Below, one piece after another: positions 61,108 to 64,000 of a DNA stretch of 64,000 nt; the first letter of the stretch is position 1; every line of letters begins with the position of its first letter. Position numbers and translations under genes: made by a program. The notes beneath the pieces were generated by a model. The model was not told where the DNA came from. It ran no database searches and saw only the letters and a list, made by a program, of their open reading frames with translations. Origin of the DNA: Phalacrocorax aristotelis (lineage: Eukaryota > Chordata > Aves > Suliformes > Phalacrocoracidae). The stretch covers positions 48,882,621 to 48,946,620 of the forward strand of contig NC_134280.1 of the NCBI RefSeq assembly GCF_949628215.1, read 5' to 3'.

Positions 61108-61162
61108 CACTGCATGTCTCTTCGCCTGTGTCTATATCCTCCAAATCTAAGCACTTGTCCAC
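61108..61162 (-). CDS. IFTAP internal coding exon, 55 bp
   Basis: Minus strand acceptor TTTTTATGGCAG, coding VDKCLDLEDIDTGEETCS plus one base, donor G|GTAGGT. The LDLEDID core matches the human protein's LDLEDLD segment as recalled. It enters in phase 0 from the exon at 62088 and leaves in phase 1, joining the CA of the next exon to give Ala. An alternative donor three bases further (TAG|GTTCCC) would put the next exon out of frame, so the GTAGGT site is preferred. Confidence 0.85.
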
Positions 61163-62087
61163 CTGCCATAAAAACCAAAATTGGAAAATAGATTAAAATG
61201 TATTAATTCAATTTCTTATAGTGCAATCTAGAGCAAAGCAAAAAAGCAATACATTGCCTCCTTTATTTCCTCCATTCTCCCCTGTATTTTTCCAAGAAAG
61301 CATATGAATTTTATTTGAAATGTGTAACCCAAAGGAAATACTTTTAAGTATAGGCAAAGAATTGGTGCCAAAATTGCTGCATATCAACTAGAGCAATGGG
61401 AAAGGAGCTCATGGTGTACAGGAACTTAGTGGGAAGATGGAGAAGTAAAATATTTTCATAGGAAAAAGATACATGATAAGTTACTCTGCAGTTTTGCAAA
61501 GCTCACTGCATATAGCACAAAGGCAATACATGCTGTAGGCAAAGTACAGCTTGGTCCTTCTGTTTTGATACTAATGGTGAACTGAATGGGAAATAAAAAA
61601 AGCTAAGAATTATTAAATTTTTAGTACTTCATCTGGGACATTGCACTACTGTTTTTTCAGGCTGATGTCCCTTCAAAACAGGCAAAACTATCTAAAACAT
61701 TCCACAAGAAAGGAGGTTTCTTATTTCAGGTAGCACTCTGAGTAGATGCAGGGGGTGAGAGCGGAAGGCCTTTCCCAGCCTATGTGCAAATAGTGTTACC
61801 ACGGAGGTTTTACTGCATGCACTGGGTAGTCTTCTGTGTTTCCATTCAGTAATTAGAGATGCTTTTAGATAATTTTTTCCAACCTGATTTGATACCATTC
61901 TCATCAACACTTACATAATCTTTACACTTTAAAAATACATACTTATTAATATTTGAAAAAAAATTTGGATGGTCCCACTGACGGAAAAGAAATACATCAA
62001 CAAATCCCAAGTACTCTACAAATGAATAAAGCAAAAATCAGTCATGTTCTACTCATAATCCCCACTTCAAAGAAAATAAAACCTCAC
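61163..62087 (-). other. IFTAP intron, 0.9 kb
   Basis: Intron with GT (62086-62087) and AG (61163-61164) on the minus strand. AT-rich, no repeat recognised. Confidence 0.75.
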
Positions 62088-62159
62088 CTTCACTCCTTCA
62101 GACAGACTGAGATCATTTCCATCAGAGCCACCAGCTTTCCAGCTCTCATTCGTCACTGT
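62088..62159 (-). CDS. IFTAP internal coding exon, 72 bp
   Basis: Minus strand acceptor CTGTCTACAG, donor GAAG|GTGAGG (strong). It encodes TVTNESWKAGGSDGNDLSLS followed by EGVK, 24 whole codons, phase 0 on both sides, fitting its neighbours. Sequence similarity to the mammalian protein is weak here, so membership rests on position, strand, phases and splice quality. The fast-changing middle of the protein would be expected to look like this. Confidence 0.72.
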
Positions 62160-63605
62160 CTGTAGACAGATAGGCAGAAATACTTATATGCACGAAACAG
62201 AACCAAAATCACAGTAGAATCTCCTACTGATTTACACATACAGATCCTTTATGGTGTTTCTAAGATTTTTAAAAAATTGAATGCAGTGCTCCTGAAAATA
62301 GAATGTATGCAGGTAATCCTCTGAAATCCTACATGGGACCAAACTGAATCAACTGGAACAGTGCAAGTAATCATAACATGCCTAAAAAGCAGCATTTAGA
62401 ACAGAAACGTTGTTTTCAAGAGCAGTTTTTTTCCTTCTTGCCTTTCCTCAGGGCAGGCTTAAAGGTTACAGTGGCCAACTTGCTGTGCTACAGCCTCTTC
62501 CTGCTAGGATGCTAGCAATTTTTCTGATGCATTCTACTATTACTGTGTTTGTTTCTTAAACTGTTAATGTGACAAAAATGTGCAGCCATGCCTGAAACTT
62601 TTTTCTGTAGCAACAAAGACAAGTATTAAGATGTTCCATTAAATAAAAGATAATGGAAGTTGCACATTGCTTTATGGGGCAGAAAGCCAATACAAAGTGG
62701 CTAGAGTAAGACACCCAAAGGCAGTCTATCCCAACGAGGCAACCATATTCTTCATGAGAAAAATGGCAAAAAGATTCTTGTTGTTATTTTTATACAATGA
62801 ACTGACAGAATGTGATTGTTTTAAAAGCCTTGCTTGATTCCACCTCAAAGGCATGTGCTAGCAGGGAGGAAAATGACAGCTTGTGCTCTTTGACTGAGGC
62901 CTGGCAGGCCCATCATTTGAAGGCACTTAAGTATGCTGCTCTGTGTATTGCACAAAATGCCCTGCTACTTCTTCTTTAATAAAAAGTTTAATGAAGGGAA
63001 TTTTTGAGTACAGGCTAGATTGCAGCTTAGTTATTTGTTATTCAGGCAGGAGGGCATAAGTTCTTAACAAGTAGACTCAGATTTCCATCTCCGTCTCTCC
63101 AGATGATGTCTGTTGTTTTCCTGTCCCTACACATTAAATCCCTAATCTCCTATGTTTCAGAAGATTAAAAATGCCTCTGGCCTTCCTACTGTTTGCTTTA
63201 GGTAACTGAAGCAATCTAGCTTCAGTAATACAGAATTCAGTACTTGCTAAAAACCCCAAGAAACAAAATCAATCTGCGCATGCTGGCATCCATACTTCCA
63301 AGACTTTTTACTTTTTGCCAACCTCTACTGTTAACTGCAGCCTTCAGTGAAAGCACTACAAAGGTCCTTGCAGGGCGTCTTATTTATTAGTTAGATTATG
63401 CCAGCTCTTCAGTAGAGCAAATGCCACTGCCAAACATGATCCCTGCAGGTGCCTCTGTAAGCATTACACACTTAGGTAGTATTTTAAATATTTGCCTCAG
63501 ATGGGGTAAATACCACTAGCCTCTAACATTTGGACAGTATATCTCCCCATATTTTAATCTGTTTGAATGTGGTGCTTGCCCACATGGACAAATGTTAACC
63601 ATTAC
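62160..63605 (-). other. IFTAP intron, 1.4 kb
   Basis: Intron with GT (63604-63605) and AG (62160-62161) on the minus strand. No repeat or further exon recognised. Confidence 0.7.
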
Positions 63606-63763
63606 CTCATTCTCATTTGGCATCTGTAGTGGAAGAGACACCCACATTTCTTTGCTTCTTCCAGGTGAGCCATCCTGTTTATTTCTGTTTGATAATTCAG
63701 AAGTAGAAAATGTTTTTCTTAGGGAGTCCACTTTACTTCCTTCAATTGCCTTTCCCTCTTCCT
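63606..63763 (-). CDS. IFTAP internal coding exon (most 5' in window)
   Basis: 158 bp on the minus strand between an acceptor (TGTGATCCTCCTTGCAG) and a donor (GAATGAG|GTAATG). It opens with two bases of a split codon and leaves in phase 0. It encodes EEGKAIEGSKVDSLRKTFST, then SELSNRNKQDG and a tail ending PLQMPNENE. A faint match to the human segment around its TDSSENIF region supports the assignment. The upstream exon(s) with the initiator Met and N-terminal helix are not in the window; only 237 bp remain before its edge. Confidence 0.72.
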
Positions 63764-64000
63764 CTGCAAGGAGGATCACACCAGATCAGATAACATAATG
63801 GACTATTCAAGAAAAAGAAAAATGTGAATTTCCTTAGATCTGATATTGACTTAATTTACGCATTCACTCCTCCTCTCATGCTCAGAGATTCCATGTGCAA
63901 CATATACACATATTTTGCAATCTTTACCATAAAACTGAATATGTAGTTTGAACTTCAAGTGCATGGAGTATCACCTGTCCCTCAATACTGAAGAATTCAT

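Noticed and set aside
1..64000. CRISPR arrays, rRNA or tRNA genes, bacterial operons
   Set aside because: None seen: no regularly spaced direct repeats of array type, no cloverleaf or rRNA core sequence recognised, and the sequence is plainly vertebrate.

Overview
This window reads as nuclear DNA of a bird. The evidence is the density of CR1 (chicken repeat 1) LINE copies ending in the avian ATTCTRTG-type 3' tail, ERV-L-type long terminal repeats that start TGTG(C/T)TGG and end ACCACAACA with 5-bp target duplications, AT-rich low-density intergenic sequence, and one spliced vertebrate gene. I see no bacterial, plasmid or CRISPR feature.

Right part (about 43.7-64 kb): the only host gene I can support is the 3' portion of IFTAP (C11orf74 in human), on the minus strand. 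Five coding exons (63606-63763, 62088-62159, 61108-61162, 53854-53984, 44609-44761) chain with matching splice phases to a TGA stop at 44609-44611. The 5' exon(s) lie beyond the right edge. Its introns carry two CR1 copies on the opposite strand (46373-47608 and 50065-52168) and an opposite-strand solo LTR (58519-59117). In mammals this gene sits between RAG1/RAG2 and a long gene desert before LRRC4C. That fits the gene-free left two thirds here, but the synteny is inference.

Left and middle (1-43.7 kb): intergenic sequence with repeats. There are CR1 fragments at 1366-2122, 9866-10091, 15318-about 18500 (a long ORF2-bearing copy), 32786-32902 and 34921-35593. A compound polypyrimidine satellite of about 680 bp lies at 8833-9515. 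A heavily rearranged minus-strand ERV-L-like provirus lies at 22270-26924.

The provirus is the most structured non-genic object. It has near-matching 5-bp flanks (catgc/catac), an intact 557-bp 5' LTR, a tRNA-Lys-like primer binding site, and a hydrophobic leader ORF in frame with gag. Its gag is broken by a second LTR of the same kind (target duplication TATGC) and by a CR1. The pro/RT region ends abruptly in the last 44 bp of the 3' LTR. A later inversion cut gag and the nested LTR and left a 35-bp inverted duplication at its two ends.

Two other signals deserve checking. The two intronic CR1s are about 99% identical over about 800 bp but only about 80% identical in their 3' ends, which suggests gene conversion. 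Two far-apart CR1 copies (1366 and 15318) differ at only 5 of 757 positions and share a premature stop. Homology statements rest on reading the sequence and on recalled family features; no database search was run.
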